Source of the DNA: Victivallales bacterium
GTDB lineage: Bacteria > Verrucomicrobiota > Lentisphaeria > Oligosphaerales > Lenti-02
Reading direction: 5' to 3'
NCBI GenBank assembly: GCA_018648945.1
Contig: JABGQJ010000023.1
Coordinates: 1 to 24,275, forward strand
Length of the DNA: 24,275 nucleotides
Both the position numbers and the translations under genes were made by a program. Position 1 is the first letter of the stretch, and every line of letters begins with the position of its first letter. Of the stretch, positions 16,166 to 24,275 are shown piece after piece. The notes under the pieces were generated by a model. That model was not told where the DNA came from. It did no database searches and saw only the letters and a program-made list of their open reading frames with translations.

Positions 16166-17263
16166 ATGAACTCGCGGCAGTCTCTTTGCATCCTGTGCGG
16201 CGGTCGTTCGGCGGAGCACGAAGTCTCGCTCTGCTCTGCCTACAATGTGGTGGGGGCGGTGGACCGCTCGCGCTTTGCAGTGACGGTGGTTGGCATCGAC
16301 AAGGCAGGCAAGTGGCTCCTCCTTCCAGAGGATGCGTTCGTGACCGGCCCGGCCAGCCCGGATACGGCCTGCCTGGCTGCGGATGGCACTGCCGTGGTTC
16401 CGGTGGTGCATGATGGTGGGGCGGCTCTCCAGACTGCCGGTGGGTCGCTGATTCCGGTGGATGTGGTGTTCCCGGTCATGCATGGCACCTATGGCGAGGA
16501 TGGGGCGATTCAGGGATTGCTCCGGATGTGCGGCGCGGCCTTTGTGGGGTGCGATGTGATGGCCTCCGCGAATTGCATGGACAAGGACGTGGCCAAGCGC
16601 CTGTTCGTCCACGCCGGGATCGATACCGCGCCCTGGCGGGCCCTTGAGGCCGGCCTGCCACATCCCTCGAACGAGGATCTGGTGACGGCGTTGGGCTTGC
16701 CCCTGTTCGTGAAGCCAGCGCGGATGGGTTCCTCGGTGGGGATCAGCAAGGTCAAGACGACTGGCGAGCTTGCTCCCGCACTGGAGCTGGCGTTCCAGTA
16801 CGATACCAAGGTGCTCGTTGAGGCGTTCGTGGCTGGCCGGGAGATCGAGGTGGCGGTGCTGGGCAATCGGATGCCAGACGCGTCGGTCCCCGGCGAGATC
16901 GAGGTGCTGGATGAGTTCTACTCCTTTGATGCGAAGTACATCGATGATGCCAAGGCGATTCTCCACGCTCCCGCCCGGCTGACCGAGGCCGAGGAGACGG
17001 CTGTGCGCCAAGCGGCCGTGCGGGCGTTCCGGGCCCTGGACTGTGCGGGGTTGGCGCGGGTGGACTTCTTCCTCTGCGAGGACGGTAGTGTGCGTCTGAA
17101 CGAGATCAACACGATTCCCGGTTTCACCCGGATCAGCATGTACCCGCGGCTCTGGGGGAAGACTGGGGTGGCGTATCCCGAGCTGATCGCACGGTTGGTG
17201 GATCTGGCCCTGGAACGGCATGCCGAAGAGGCCACATTGGTCACGGACTTCCACGCCTCCTAA
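16166..17263 (+). CDS. ddl: D-alanine--D-alanine ligase
   Basis: ATP-grasp enzyme that joins two D-alanines for peptidoglycan precursors; cytoplasmic. The 365 residues include the N-terminal GGRSAEHEVSL motif, VFPVMHGTYGEDG, the ATP-binding LFVKPARMGSSVGISK, the dipeptide-site tyrosine in EFYSFDAKYID, and the metal/phosphate site LNEINTIPGFT near the C-terminus. The Tyr in FYSFDAKY is as in DdlA and not the lactate- or serine-type ligases, so D-Ala-D-Ala is the likely product. ATG 16166 is preferred because GGAG (16156-16159) lies 6 nt upstream; ATG 16154 would add four residues. It lies 33 bp after the MBL gene and 14 bp before the MFS gene. Confidence 0.97.
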   Translation: MNSRQSLCILCGGRSAEHEVSLCSAYNVVGAVDRSRFAVTVVGIDKAGKWLLLPEDAFVTGPASPDTACLAADGTAVVPVVHDGGAALQTAGGSLIPVDVVFPVMHGTYGEDGAIQGLLRMCGAAFVGCDVMASANCMDKDVAKRLFVHAGIDTAPWRALEAGLPHPSNEDLVTALGLPLFVKPARMGSSVGISKVKTTGELAPALELAFQYDTKVLVEAFVAGREIEVAVLGNRMPDASVPGEIEVLDEFYSFDAKYIDDAKAILHAPARLTEAEETAVRQAAVRAFRALDCAGLARVDFFLCEDGSVRLNEINTIPGFTRISMYPRLWGKTGVAYPELIARLVDLALERHAEEATLVTDFHAS

Positions 17264-17277
17264 CGCCGGAGCTCTGC

Positions 17278-18495
17278 ATGTCCGTGTTCACCCGCCTGGT
17301 TCTTGCGGCGATCCCCGTGGCTCTGACCTGGACGCTGTCCTGGTTTGGCGTCTTCTGCTTCGTGAACGGCTACGTGAAGCAGGTGCTTGGCCAGGGAACC
17401 GAGGTCTGGACCCAGCTGACCCTGTGGCTGATCGGTGGCGTGGTGTTCTGGCAGGCGACGGCGGCGGAGGTCTCGGCGCGCATTGGCCGTCGTCGGACGC
17501 TGACGATCGCGATGGGCATGTCGGCGGTGCTGTTTGGGGCGATTCCGTTCATTCAGGACGTTCGCTATCTGGGGCCGTTGCTGGCCTTGTTGGGGGTGAT
17601 GCACGGGGTGTTCTTCGGGGTCTGGTTCCCCTTCGTGGCCTCGGCTGGGCGGGCCTCGCCGGGCCGCTCGATCGCGGGCACGCAGTTTGTCTTCAATTCG
17701 TGTTCGCTGCTCGGAATCCTGGTTGGTGCCCCGGTTATGGCTTCGGGGAATTTCCGGGCCCTTTTTCTCACGGCCAGTGGGGTCATGTTGCTGAGCACGG
17801 TGGCCTTTGCGATTCTGGCGGCCAAGCTGGACGAGGGGAGCAGCAAGGTGACGAGCATCTGGCGCTTGCGGCGGGCGGATGTGAAGGCGTTGCTGCATGG
17901 GCCCTTCCTGTGGATCGCGGTGGCTGGCCTGATGCTGGAGCCGTTTGCCTTCCATACGGTCAATCAACTGCTCCCCAATCTGGTCCGCAAACTCCACGGC
18001 TTCGATGAGGGGCAGATCACGGTGGCCGTGTCCTTGTCTCGGCTCCCGGCCCTGTTGGTGCTGCTTGTGCTCGCTCGCATGATCTACCGTCTGAACGCGT
18101 GTCGCTGCTACGGCGTGGGACTTCTGGTCGGCGGGATCGGCGTGGTCTTGATCGGGCTGGCCCCGGTATCCGGGCCCGTGCTCCTGCTGCTGTTTCTTTC
18201 CCTCTACTACGCGGGGCAGGGGGTCGTTTGGGGGTCGAACTCCACGGCGGTGAACCGGATGGTCCCGGAGGATCTGCGGGACGCAGCCTTTGCCAGCATG
18301 GGGTTGATCCTGATGGCCGCCTTGTTGGGGGTGGGGGTGATTCACCATTGGCTGGTGAGCGTGGGGGTCTCTCTGCCCCACGTCTTCGTGATCTGCGGTG
18401 TGTTCGGCGTAGGGTCTGGAATCACGCTGATTGTGCGGGCCGGGCGTCCGGACATGCGCCAGCGCGGCAACCCCGGGAGCGATCCTGCGAAGTAG
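17278..18495 (+). CDS. Major facilitator superfamily transporter
   Basis: A 405-residue inner-membrane protein with about 12 hydrophobic segments. The first-half loop after TM2 carries the MFS-type motif AEVSARIGRRRTLTI. The central cytoplasmic loop is short (KLDEGSSKVTSIWRLRRADVKALL), and the second half has VNRMVPEDLRDAAFASMG. Substrate cannot be read. It starts 14 bp after ddl with GGAG 6 nt before the ATG, so it is probably co-transcribed. A role in export of a wall-related or sugar compound would fit but is only a guess. The C-terminus is a short polar tail. Confidence 0.92.
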   Translation: MSVFTRLVLAAIPVALTWTLSWFGVFCFVNGYVKQVLGQGTEVWTQLTLWLIGGVVFWQATAAEVSARIGRRRTLTIAMGMSAVLFGAIPFIQDVRYLGPLLALLGVMHGVFFGVWFPFVASAGRASPGRSIAGTQFVFNSCSLLGILVGAPVMASGNFRALFLTASGVMLLSTVAFAILAAKLDEGSSKVTSIWRLRRADVKALLHGPFLWIAVAGLMLEPFAFHTVNQLLPNLVRKLHGFDEGQITVAVSLSRLPALLVLLVLARMIYRLNACRCYGVGLLVGGIGVVLIGLAPVSGPVLLLLFLSLYYAGQGVVWGSNSTAVNRMVPEDLRDAAFASMGLILMAALLGVGVIHHWLVSVGVSLPHVFVICGVFGVGSGITLIVRAGRPDMRQRGNPGSDPAK

Positions 18496-18546
18496 GGGTA
18501 TGGTAGGGATTCCGCGTTTCGGTTCTGTGCTCTGTCGGAGATTGCC

Positions 18547-20037
18547 ATGCGCACTGTGTTTGTCGTTCTCGACTCCCTCAATCGCCACTACCTGAACTGC
18601 TATGGCGAGAGCTGGATTCAGACCCCGAATCTGGACCGGTTGGCCCAGCGGGGAGTGGTCTTCGACAATCACTGGTCCGGCTCGTTGCCCTGCATGCCCG
18701 CGCGCCGGGAGATGATGACTGGCCGGCTGAACTTCCTGGAAACGCCCTGGGGGCCTGTCGAGCCGTGGGATGATTGCCTGCCCGTGGAGCTGCGCCAGAA
18801 ACGCGGCATCTACAGCCATATGATCACCGACCACTACCATTACTTCCACGGTGGCGGTGAGTGCTACCATACGCTCTTCGACACCTGGGAATTCGAGCGC
18901 GGTCAGGAGGGGGATGTCTGGCATCCCTTGGTCGATGCGCCACAGGCACCGGCAGGGACGCGTGGCAAGGGCAAGTTGCGCCGGGCCTACTGGGTGAACC
19001 GGGAATTCCGCGATCCGGAGGAGGATCTGGACTACCCCACACCCCGCTGTTTTGCGCAGGCCGCCGATTTCCTGGACCGGAACCATGCGGCGGACGACTG
19101 GCATCTGCATCTGGAGGTGTTCGACCCTCATGAGCCCTTCGACTGCCCCAGCAAGTACCGGGAGATGTACGACGACACCTGGGATGACAAGTACTTCTAC
19201 AACTGGCCCGAGTATGGGCCTCTGGATCCGGAACTGGACGACGCGGAGGCCGTGGCCCACATCCGCAAGTCCTACGCGGGGACGCTGACCATGGCGGATG
19301 TCTGGCTGGGCAAGTTCCTCGACAAGATGGACGAGCACGACATGTGGCAGGACACCGCGCTGGTGTTGACCACCGACCATGGCCACCTCCTCGGCGAGCA
19401 TGGCCTATGGGCGAAGAACTACATGCAGGACTACACCGAACTGGCCCACATCCCCCTGATCGTCTGTGCGCCCGAGAGTGAACGGGTGGGCGAACGAGTC
19501 CAGGCGCTGACCGCGACGATGGACGTCATGCCCACCTTCATGGACTGGCACGGGGCGGAGCTGCCGCCCCATGTGCAGGGGAAGTCCATCCGGCATTTGC
19601 TGACACAGGAGGAGAAACACCACGAGTCGGTGCTGTTCGGCTACTTCGGCAAGGATGTGAACTGGACCGATGGCGTGCACGTCTACTGCCGCCAGCCGGA
19701 GCAGGGCGCACCGCTGTACCATCACACCTCCATGCCCCGGAACTACGCAGGCTTCCTTCCCCGCGAGCGTTTGGCCCAGGCCGAGGCGGGGGTGTTCCTG
19801 CCCACCGCCTACGATATCCCCCATCTGCGGATTCCGGCCCGGTCGAGCCGGCATCGGGACGCCACCGACTTCCACCCGATCCACGATCTCCGCACCGATC
19901 CTGGTCAGCGTCATGCCATCGAGGATGCGGCGCTGGAAGCGAAGTTGGAGCCCAAACTCACGGCGGCGTTGGCCCGCCATGGTGCCCCGAAAGAGCAATA
20001 CACCCGTCTCGGGTTGGTCTCGCCGGCGCACGGCTGA
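18547..20037 (+). CDS. Arylsulfatase-type sulfatase (FGE-dependent, Cys type)
   Basis: A 496-residue member of the alkaline-phosphatase superfamily sulfatases. The formylglycine site is Cys49 in CMPARREMMTGR, which matches CxPxR, so maturation by FGE is expected. Metal-site residues include Asp9 (VVLDSLN; the usual second Asp is Ser10) and the DH pair in TTDHGHLLGEHG. There is no signal peptide, unlike most secreted polysaccharide sulfatases, so it is predicted cytoplasmic. The substrate is unknown. ATG 18547 has GGAG 6 nt upstream. It lies 51 bp after the MFS gene and may be on the same transcript or have its own promoter. No FGE gene is seen here. Confidence 0.92.
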   Translation: MRTVFVVLDSLNRHYLNCYGESWIQTPNLDRLAQRGVVFDNHWSGSLPCMPARREMMTGRLNFLETPWGPVEPWDDCLPVELRQKRGIYSHMITDHYHYFHGGGECYHTLFDTWEFERGQEGDVWHPLVDAPQAPAGTRGKGKLRRAYWVNREFRDPEEDLDYPTPRCFAQAADFLDRNHAADDWHLHLEVFDPHEPFDCPSKYREMYDDTWDDKYFYNWPEYGPLDPELDDAEAVAHIRKSYAGTLTMADVWLGKFLDKMDEHDMWQDTALVLTTDHGHLLGEHGLWAKNYMQDYTELAHIPLIVCAPESERVGERVQALTATMDVMPTFMDWHGAELPPHVQGKSIRHLLTQEEKHHESVLFGYFGKDVNWTDGVHVYCRQPEQGAPLYHHTSMPRNYAGFLPRERLAQAEAGVFLPTAYDIPHLRIPARSSRHRDATDFHPIHDLRTDPGQRHAIEDAALEAKLEPKLTAALARHGAPKEQYTRLGLVSPAHG

Positions 20038-20062
20038 CTGATGAGGAGAGCAGAGCGGCGCG

Positions 20063-20092
20063 TTGGCCAAGGGGGGATTGCGGACGGATACT
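20063..20092 (+). promoter_or_regulatory. Weak candidate promoter of the lipoprotein gene
   Basis: TTGGCC (20063-20068), an 18-bp spacer and GATACT (20087-20092), with a second A/T-rich hexamer TATAGA overlapping at 20092-20097. Either would place the start 25-30 nt before the ATG. Both boxes are imperfect. Confidence 0.3.
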
Positions 20093-20127
20093 ATAGACGG
20101 TATCACCTCTGAACAGGAGCTCCTGCT

Positions 20128-22401
20128 ATGCACCGTATTCCTCGCCATGCGCTTTCACTGGTTCCTCTTGCCCTGTTGGCCATCGTTCTTGGTGGGTGCA
20201 TCCGTACCATCCAAGGTCCGTCGGGTGCCGTGATTCAGGAGACCTGGCGCGGCATCCCCGGCGATGCCGTCACCGATCTGACCGGCAGCGATTCCTTCCT
20301 TCTGGCCCCCGACGATCTCCGCCTGCTTGCCGATTTCAGCTATGCCAGCATGGGCAACTCCTACGGTGCCCGCTGTACGGGGTGGGTCGTGCCGCCGGTC
20401 GCTGGCGAATACACCTTCTGGGTTGCCGCAGACGACGGCGCCGAGCTGTGGATTGAGCAAGAGGGCAAGCTGGTACGCATTGCCTGGGTGGATGGCTATA
20501 CCAGTCCCGACACCTTCGATGCCCAACCTACCCAGAGGTCCACCCCGATCGCTCTTGCTGCTGGCAAGGCAGTCAAGATCGTGACCCTTCACAAGCAGGG
20601 CGGGGGCGGCAACCACCTCTCCGTGGCTTGGCAGGCACCAGGTCGCGAGAGGCAGCCCCTGGTCGCCAGCGACATGGCACCGGCCCAGCCCAGCGCGCTC
20701 CAGTTGACCCGGCTTCGGGCAACGGCAGTGGCGGACCAGAAACGCGCCAAGTTGCTCAGGAAGGCGGAGAAGTACTGGACGTCCGGCACGACCATGCCCG
20801 TGTCCTTCACCAGGAAGTTCACTGTCTCCAGCGAAGCCCCGCTGAAGGATGATACGGGGATCAACATCCTCCTCGACCAAGCTCACCAGACCCAGTTCGC
20901 CATGCTCTGGGGCCTGCGCGGCCAGATCCGCAACCAGGGATTCCGCATCTGTTCCAGCGTCGCGTCCCTGGATTCGGTCCTGACGCCGGGCGAGCTCAGC
21001 CGCATCCGCATCAAAGCGGGGAGCATGGAGCCTTTTGCCTGGTGGCCCACGCCCGAGTTCAACGTCGTGATTACCTCCCAGCAGGATCTGAAGGCCCAAC
21101 CCTACACGGCTGAGGAGCAGTCGGCCCTGTGGCAGTTTGTGAGGAATGGCGGCGGCCTGTTGGTCATCGGCACCAGTCCGAAGACTCCCGACCAAGCCAA
21201 AGCCTGGAGCTTGAACACCGCTGTTGGCCAGTTCGGTGCTCGCTTCGCTTCGCAGGAGGAACTCACCGACTCAACCGGTCAGGGCGTGGTCCACAGCCGC
21301 GAGCTTGCACTGGCTGCGGAGAACAAGGACTTGCCCGTCGCCTACATGGCCACGGTCGGCAAGGGGCGTGTCGCCGTCCATCACAGTCGGGGTGACTTGA
21401 CCATCGGTCGAAACGACGACGAGACCACCAAAGAGCGCAAGCTCGCCGACCTGCGCCGGACACTGCTCTGGCTCGCCGGCGGCAAGGCACCGGTCGGCGG
21501 CGACTACCGCATGGCCCATATGGGCGGGGTGGGCATTTTCCCGGATCAGGAGCAGAACCTAGGCTCGGTGGTGGTCTACTACGCGGGCAACCAGAAGCCC
21601 GAAGTTCTGAACTGCATCGAGGAGAACATCCCTGCCGCTGCCAAGCAGATTCGCGCTTGGCTGCCCACCAAGCGGTTCGCGGAGCCCTACCACATCGTCA
21701 TCTGTGCCGGCGGCGGCGGTGGCTGGGCCATCAACGGTCGCCCCAAGGCGGCGGCGGTGATCTCCTACAGCCCTCTCGGCATCCTCGGGATCTACGCCCA
21801 TGAGATGGCCCACACCATGGGCGGCCCCCGCAACGACCTGGGCGAACTCGCCGGTCGCTCCCCCCATCACAATCAGGGCGAAGCCCACGCTGGCTGGTTC
21901 CAGGGCAAGATCCAGGCTCAGTTCAGCGGCAAGCTCGACCAGGCCAACCGCAACTGCAACAGCATTCTCGAGCTGGAGACGAAGAAGGGGCGCAAGCTGG
22001 ACCTTGCCAAGGAGCACCAGACCAAGGAAGGTCGTGCCTTCTGGGGCAAAGGCCCGGAATGGACCAAGCTCTGGTACACTTGGCAGAAGATCGAGGACCG
22101 CTACGGCCCCACCTGGTATCCCCGCTGGTATTGGGTCCGCAGCATGCGATGGCGCGACGAACCCGGGCACCAGGAGACGTGGGACGAGATGGTGGAGGAC
22201 ATGAGCATCGCCGTGGGCGAGGATCTGTTCCCGTTCTACCGCTCCGTTGGCACGACACTGACGCGCGAGCGTTTGGCCAGCATCGAGTTCATGGGCAGGA
22301 CCCTCGAACTTCCCATCGCTCCTCTTGATACCGGCCCGGCCGGCAACGTCTGTCTTGATCCCATCGGCGATTACACCATACCCCTCAACCCCAGAGACTA
22401 G
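20128..22401 (+). CDS. PA14-domain lipoprotein with a C-terminal HExxH zincin domain
   Basis: A 757-residue protein with lipobox LGGC (Cys24), so it is anchored to a membrane. Residues about 35-185 form a PA14-like carbohydrate-binding domain (ETWRGIPGDAVTDL, GEYTFWVAADDGAELWI). Residues about 240-470 resemble a DUF4350/GATase-like Rossmann domain (INILLDQAHQTQF, LWQFVRNGGGLLVIG). The C-terminal part holds HEMAH (558-562) with a candidate third ligand Glu585 in QGEAHAGWF, followed by WYTWQKIEDRYGPTWYPRWYWVR. The HExxH-x(22)-E spacing suggests an M60-like metallopeptidase, acting perhaps on glycoproteins; I cannot prove the family. ATG 20128 has AGGAG 8 nt upstream. The SDR gene follows after 18 bp. 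Confidence 0.85.
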   Translation: MHRIPRHALSLVPLALLAIVLGGCIRTIQGPSGAVIQETWRGIPGDAVTDLTGSDSFLLAPDDLRLLADFSYASMGNSYGARCTGWVVPPVAGEYTFWVAADDGAELWIEQEGKLVRIAWVDGYTSPDTFDAQPTQRSTPIALAAGKAVKIVTLHKQGGGGNHLSVAWQAPGRERQPLVASDMAPAQPSALQLTRLRATAVADQKRAKLLRKAEKYWTSGTTMPVSFTRKFTVSSEAPLKDDTGINILLDQAHQTQFAMLWGLRGQIRNQGFRICSSVASLDSVLTPGELSRIRIKAGSMEPFAWWPTPEFNVVITSQQDLKAQPYTAEEQSALWQFVRNGGGLLVIGTSPKTPDQAKAWSLNTAVGQFGARFASQEELTDSTGQGVVHSRELALAAENKDLPVAYMATVGKGRVAVHHSRGDLTIGRNDDETTKERKLADLRRTLLWLAGGKAPVGGDYRMAHMGGVGIFPDQEQNLGSVVVYYAGNQKPEVLNCIEENIPAAAKQIRAWLPTKRFAEPYHIVICAGGGGGWAINGRPKAAAVISYSPLGILGIYAHEMAHTMGGPRNDLGELAGRSPHHNQGEAHAGWFQGKIQAQFSGKLDQANRNCNSILELETKKGRKLDLAKEHQTKEGRAFWGKGPEWTKLWYTWQKIEDRYGPTWYPRWYWVRSMRWRDEPGHQETWDEMVEDMSIAVGEDLFPFYRSVGTTLTRERLASIEFMGRTLELPIAPLDTGPAGNVCLDPIGDYTIPLNPRD

Positions 22402-22419
22402 GATAGGAACTCTCAAGAC

Positions 22420-23142
22420 ATGGGCAAACATACCTTCCTGATCACTGGTGCCAGCGTCGGCATCGGTCGCGCGACTGCCGAGCAACTCGCTGCGGATGGG
22501 CACACGGTCATTGGCATGGCTCGACGTGCCGTCGCGGACTTCCCCGGCGACTATCGGCAGGTCGATCTTGCCGACCGCGCCGCCACCGGCGCGGCCCTTC
22601 TGGAACTCACTGCCGAGTACCAGATCGATGGCCTGGTGAACAACGTTGGCCTCGTCCGTCCGGCGCCGTTGGCGGACATCACCCTTGAGGATCTCAACGA
22701 CGTCTACAGCGTCAACGTCGCCTGTGCCGTGCAGTGTACACAGGCGGTCCTGCCCGCGATGAAGGCCAAGGGGTATGGTCGCGTGGTGAACATCGCCAGC
22801 CTCGTCACCTCCGGGGTTCCCCATCGCACGAGCTATGCGGCCGCCAAGTGCGCGCTGGTCAGTTGCACCACCAGCTGGGCGCTGGAACTCGCAGCCGACG
22901 GGATCACGGTGAACGCCGTTTCCCCCGGCCCCACCTCTACGGAACTGTTCAATCGCAACAATCCACCGGGCAGCGCGGGCTACGCGCGCTACACCGGCAT
23001 GGTCCCCATGGGGCGTGTCGCTCCGCCCGAGGAGATTGCTTGTGCCGTCTGTTTCTTCCTCGCCGAGGAGGCCAGTTTCGTCACCGGGCAGAATCTCTAC
23101 GTCGATGGCGGCGCCAGCGTGGGTCCGGCCCCCGCCAAGTAG
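22420..23142 (+). CDS. Short-chain dehydrogenase/reductase
   Basis: A 240-residue NAD(P)-dependent oxidoreductase of the classical SDR type. The cofactor motif is TGASVGIG (9-16) and the structural NNVG motif is at 74-77. The catalytic tetrad is Asn99, Ser127, Tyr139 and Lys143 (SYAAAK), with the PGPT segment after it. The C-terminus GQNLYVDGG is typical. The Arg pair in MARRA after strand 2 favours NADP, but the cofactor is not certain. The substrate is unknown; FabG-like reductases and sugar dehydrogenases both have this layout. It lies 18 bp after the lipoprotein gene with AGGAA 10 nt before ATG, so co-transcription is likely. It converges on the ABC permease gene, 50 bp away. Confidence 0.92.
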   Translation: MGKHTFLITGASVGIGRATAEQLAADGHTVIGMARRAVADFPGDYRQVDLADRAATGAALLELTAEYQIDGLVNNVGLVRPAPLADITLEDLNDVYSVNVACAVQCTQAVLPAMKAKGYGRVVNIASLVTSGVPHRTSYAAAKCALVSCTTSWALELAADGITVNAVSPGPTSTELFNRNNPPGSAGYARYTGMVPMGRVAPPEEIACAVCFFLAEEASFVTGQNLYVDGGASVGPAPAK

Positions 23143-23192
23143 ACCGCCCAATGCGGGAGGCCGGTTGACAGAGCGTGGGAGGCGCCGTTCGG

Positions 23193-24275
23193 CTATTCGT
23201 GGCGGAGGGCCTCGATGGGGGAGAGGGCGGCGGCGCGCATGGCGGGGTAGATGCCGAAGACGACGCCGGTCAGGAGGGAGATGCCAAAGGCAAGGAACAG
23301 CGAGTTGGGTTGGATGATGGTGGTCATCTCCGCGAAGTGGGTCACGATCTTGGGGATGCCAACGCCAACCCCAAGGCCGACCATGCCGCCAGCGAGGGAG
23401 AGGAGTAGGGCTTCGGCCAGGAACTGAAGGATGATGTCGCTGCGGGTGGCACCGAGAGCGCGGCGAATGCCGATCTCGCGGGTGCGTTCGGTGACGCTGG
23501 CGAGCATGATGTTCATGATGCCGATGCCCCCGACCAGCAGGCTGATCGCGGCGATGCTGCCGAGGACGATGTTGAAGATGCGCTTGGTGGCTTCGGCTTG
23601 CTTGAGAAGCTCCAGCGGGATGACGATCTCGAAATCTTCCTGCTTGTGGAATTCCTTCAGCATGGTGCGGATGGAGTTGGCCAAGGGGACGACCGCATCC
23701 TCAGAGGGTGCGGTGACGGTGAGCTCGTTCAGTTCCACCTTCTTCAAGGCGAAGGTGCCGGTACCCCGTTTGAGCAGAATCTCGCCAAACCGCTTGCGGG
23801 CCGCGCTGATCGAGATGTAGGCGCCGTACAGATTCTCCTCGGACTCGCCGTCGTCGTCCTTCTTCTTCCTGGCCTGGCCCACCACGCCAACCACGCGGTA
23901 GGCCTGGCTGGCCAGAAACACGGTCTGCCCGATTGGGTGCGAAAGAGGGAAGAGACGTTCTGCTGTGGCTTCATCCAGGACCACCACGTTGGCGATGTCG
24001 CGCACATCGTCCGGATGCAGGAAGCGGCCTAGGCGGACCTTCAGCCCGGATCCCTCCAGATACCACGGGACCGTACCCACGATCCGCCCGGGCAAGCGAT
24101 GCGGGCCCCGACGGATGCGGTCGGAGATGACCCGGGAAGGAATCTGGACTTCCACGGTCGGGAACAGCTCTTGGATACGCAGGGCATCGTCGTAGGTCAG
24201 GCCGTATTCGCTCATCCGTTTGTTCTCGGCGCCTGCCGACGAGGATTCGGGAGGCTTCCGCGCCTTGAGAATGAC
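23193..24275 (-). CDS. MacB/FtsX-type ABC transporter permease, 5' end beyond window
   Basis: About 360 C-terminal residues are visible and the frame stays open to the right edge, so the N-terminus, including the first membrane helix, is missing. The visible part starts in the MacB-type periplasmic core domain (YGLTYDDALRIQELFP, GRFLHPDDV, NVVVLDEATAERLF, YRVVGVVG). The FtsX domain follows with three membrane helices (IFNIVLGSIAAISLLVGGIG, then SVTERTREIGIRRALGATR in the coupling loop) and ends SPIEALRHE. Such permeases pair with an ATPase and usually an HlyD-like adaptor for export or lipoprotein release; these partners would be just outside the window. An internal ATG at 24213-24215 is not a good start because the domain is already under way. 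Confidence 0.93.
   Translation of the reverse strand, partial: VILKARKPPESSSAGAENKRMSEYGLTYDDALRIQELFPTVEVQIPSRVISDRIRRGPHRLPGRIVGTVPWYLEGSGLKVRLGRFLHPDDVRDIANVVVLDEATAERLFPLSHPIGQTVFLASQAYRVVGVVGQARKKKDDDGESEENLYGAYISISAARKRFGEILLKRGTGTFALKKVELNELTVTAPSEDAVVPLANSIRTMLKEFHKQEDFEIVIPLELLKQAEATKRIFNIVLGSIAAISLLVGGIGIMNIMLASVTERTREIGIRRALGATRSDIILQFLAEALLLSLAGGMVGLGVGVGIPKIVTHFAEMTTIIQPNSLFLAFGISLLTGVVFGIYPAMRAAALSPIEALRHE

Noticed and set aside
17260..19401. Open frame of 713 codons on the minus strand
   Set aside because: Antisense to the MFS and sulfatase genes, rich in His, Arg, Gln and Pro with no domain; both genes on the plus strand have clear families and ribosome sites.
21559..23151. 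Open frame of 530 codons on the minus strand
   Set aside because: Antisense to the lipoprotein and SDR genes; composition is that of a shadow frame.
1..24275. tRNA genes, rRNA, CRISPR arrays, insertion sequences, phage or defence islands
   Set aside because: None seen on reading both strands; all space is taken by chromosomal housekeeping and accessory enzyme genes with short gaps.

Overview
The window is a gene-dense stretch (about 60-65% G+C by eye) of a bacterial chromosome with 19 protein-coding genes. Two run off the edges. I see no RNA genes, insertion sequences, phage genes or CRISPR arrays. The best lineage hint is the pseudopilin at 13509-14171. Its N-terminus ([24 protein letters not shown], read in two pieces) and its closing H-x-D-x-H segment are typical of the large pseudopilin families of the PVC group, especially Lentisphaerota-like bacteria. 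The sulfatase, the PA14 lipoprotein and the HEAT-repeat protein fit that picture. The assignment is an inference; no marker gene settles it.

Layout, left to right. (1) Positions 1-7108, all on the minus strand and tightly spaced, read from right to left: a DUF721/DciA-like protein, the tail-specific protease Prc, GrpE, DnaJ, a secreted HEAT-repeat protein and a HAD hydrolase cut by the left edge. This is a protein quality-control cluster without dnaK in view. (2) Position 7271 starts a divergent yggS (PLP homeostasis). It meets the next minus-strand gene tail to tail with a 4-nt overlap. (3) Positions 7957-13371, minus strand: cobalamin-dependent methionine synthase metH, a 52-residue rubredoxin, and a homocysteine methyltransferase/methylenetetrahydrofolate reductase fusion. 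This is a compact one-carbon/methionine operon with an electron carrier inside it. (4) Position 13509 starts an orphan pseudopilin, divergent from metH. An amidohydrolase converges on it. (5) Positions 15326-18495, plus strand: a YycJ/WalJ-type metallo-beta-lactamase-fold protein, D-alanine-D-alanine ligase and an MFS transporter, likely one transcription unit. An FGE-type sulfatase follows after 51 bp. (6) Positions 20128-23142, plus strand: a 757-residue lipoprotein with a PA14 domain and an HExxH zincin motif, then an SDR oxidoreductase. (7) The right edge holds the C-terminal part of a MacB/FtsX-type ABC permease on the minus strand.

The points most worth checking are: the rubredoxin between the two folate/methionine enzymes; the unusual PA14-zincin lipoprotein; and a two-part inverted repeat in the leader of the metallo-beta-lactamase gene. 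I found no clear new defence or mobile system. All longer gaps are divergent intergenic regions shorter than 270 bp.
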